A stretch of 64,000 bases of DNA, from NCBI GenBank assembly GCA_029721435.1, contig CM056592.1, positions 32,747,611 to 32,811,610 of the forward strand. The letters run 5' to 3'. The translations under genes and the position numbers were made by a program. Origin of the DNA: Gymnothorax reevesii. Its lineage: Eukaryota > Chordata > Actinopteri > Anguilliformes > Muraenidae. The notes under the pieces were generated by a model. The model was not told where the DNA came from. It was given only the letters and a program-made list of their open reading frames with translations, and made no database searches. Positions 63,601 to 64,000 of the stretch are shown here, piece after piece. Each line of letters begins with the position of its first letter. The stretch's first letter is position 1.

Positions 63601-64000
63601 CAGGTGGCAGCATAGGCTTTGAAACCAGCACAAATACAGTTTTACCCTCTTGCACTGTCAGAATTCTGCTACTGCCAGAGAAATGTTCGGTGAGGGCAAA
63701 AAACTGCGTTTGTGTTGGTCATTGCTTATTCAGATAAATCCTGACTTTTTCGGGCAATGACACAAGTTTTCATGTTTAGGTCCTGTGCCCCAGGATTTTG
63801 GATTTGACCTAATATATGTCAGATTATTGCAGGCTGGAACTCTAATATATTTGTTGACATAGGTATGGATTACATCTGTTTCATATTGTGAAACATAAAT
63901 TTAATAATCTCAGCTCTTAAAACATGGCGGGAAAGCTAAGATTACATAACTTCTGAATTCTATTTCAGTCCGTTTAACTCAATATAGTAGCTAGTTTATT
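60680..64000. other. Downstream intergenic DNA, no gene recognised
   Basis: AT-rich sequence with TTTA and T-rich runs (60665-60720, 62938-62970). Open frames are short and without recognisable domains. Nothing with definable ends seen. Confidence 0.5.

Overview
The window looks like genomic DNA from a ray-finned (probably teleost) fish. It has vertebrate-type split genes with GT-AG introns, a high load of fish-type DNA transposons (Tc1/mariner, hAT, piggyBac, small inverted-repeat elements), a tyrosine-recombinase retrotransposon and many microsatellites. Two protein-coding genes are supported; almost everything else is intronic or intergenic DNA built from mobile-element debris.

Gene 1 (minus strand, 15447 to 14194) is adprm, the Mn-dependent ADP-ribose/CDP-alcohol diphosphatase, with three coding exons joining into a 332-residue metallophosphoesterase. 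Gene 2 (plus strand, 25096 to 56369) is map2k4 (MKK4/SEK1), the dual-specificity kinase that activates JNK and p38. All 11 coding exons are readable, every junction keeps phase, and the product is 407 residues with intact catalytic and activation-loop residues. A further 33-nt in-frame exon inside intron 1 (34194-34226) would add 11 residues directly before the MAPK docking site. As I recall, ADPRM and MAP2K4 both lie on human 17p, so the pairing fits conserved synteny.

Layout: 1-410 Tc1 3' end; 411-14190 intergenic DNA with a SINE-like scrap, a small inverted-repeat element, a long-TIR Tc1 derivative and a hairpin element; 14194-15499 adprm; about 15650-19900 a decayed Ngaro/DIRS-like retrotransposon; 20070-24900 a CpG-bearing stretch, a hAT element, a Helitron-like element abutting a LINE fragment, and a palindromic AACATTG minisatellite just upstream of map2k4; 25096-56900 map2k4, whose 15-kb first intron holds a dead piggyBac, nested Tc1/Helitron-like insertions and the cassette exon; 56900-64000 downstream DNA with a second copy of a Helitron-like family and a LINE scrap.

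The two most notable observations are the map2k4 cassette exon and a set of dispersed elements sharing a Helitron/Helentron-like architecture: a TC start after A, a 5' terminal motif repeated inverted near the 3' end, then a 3' hairpin and CTAG before T. Two copies of one family show a compensatory base-pair change in that hairpin. All identifications come from reading the sequence and recalled family features; no database search was possible.
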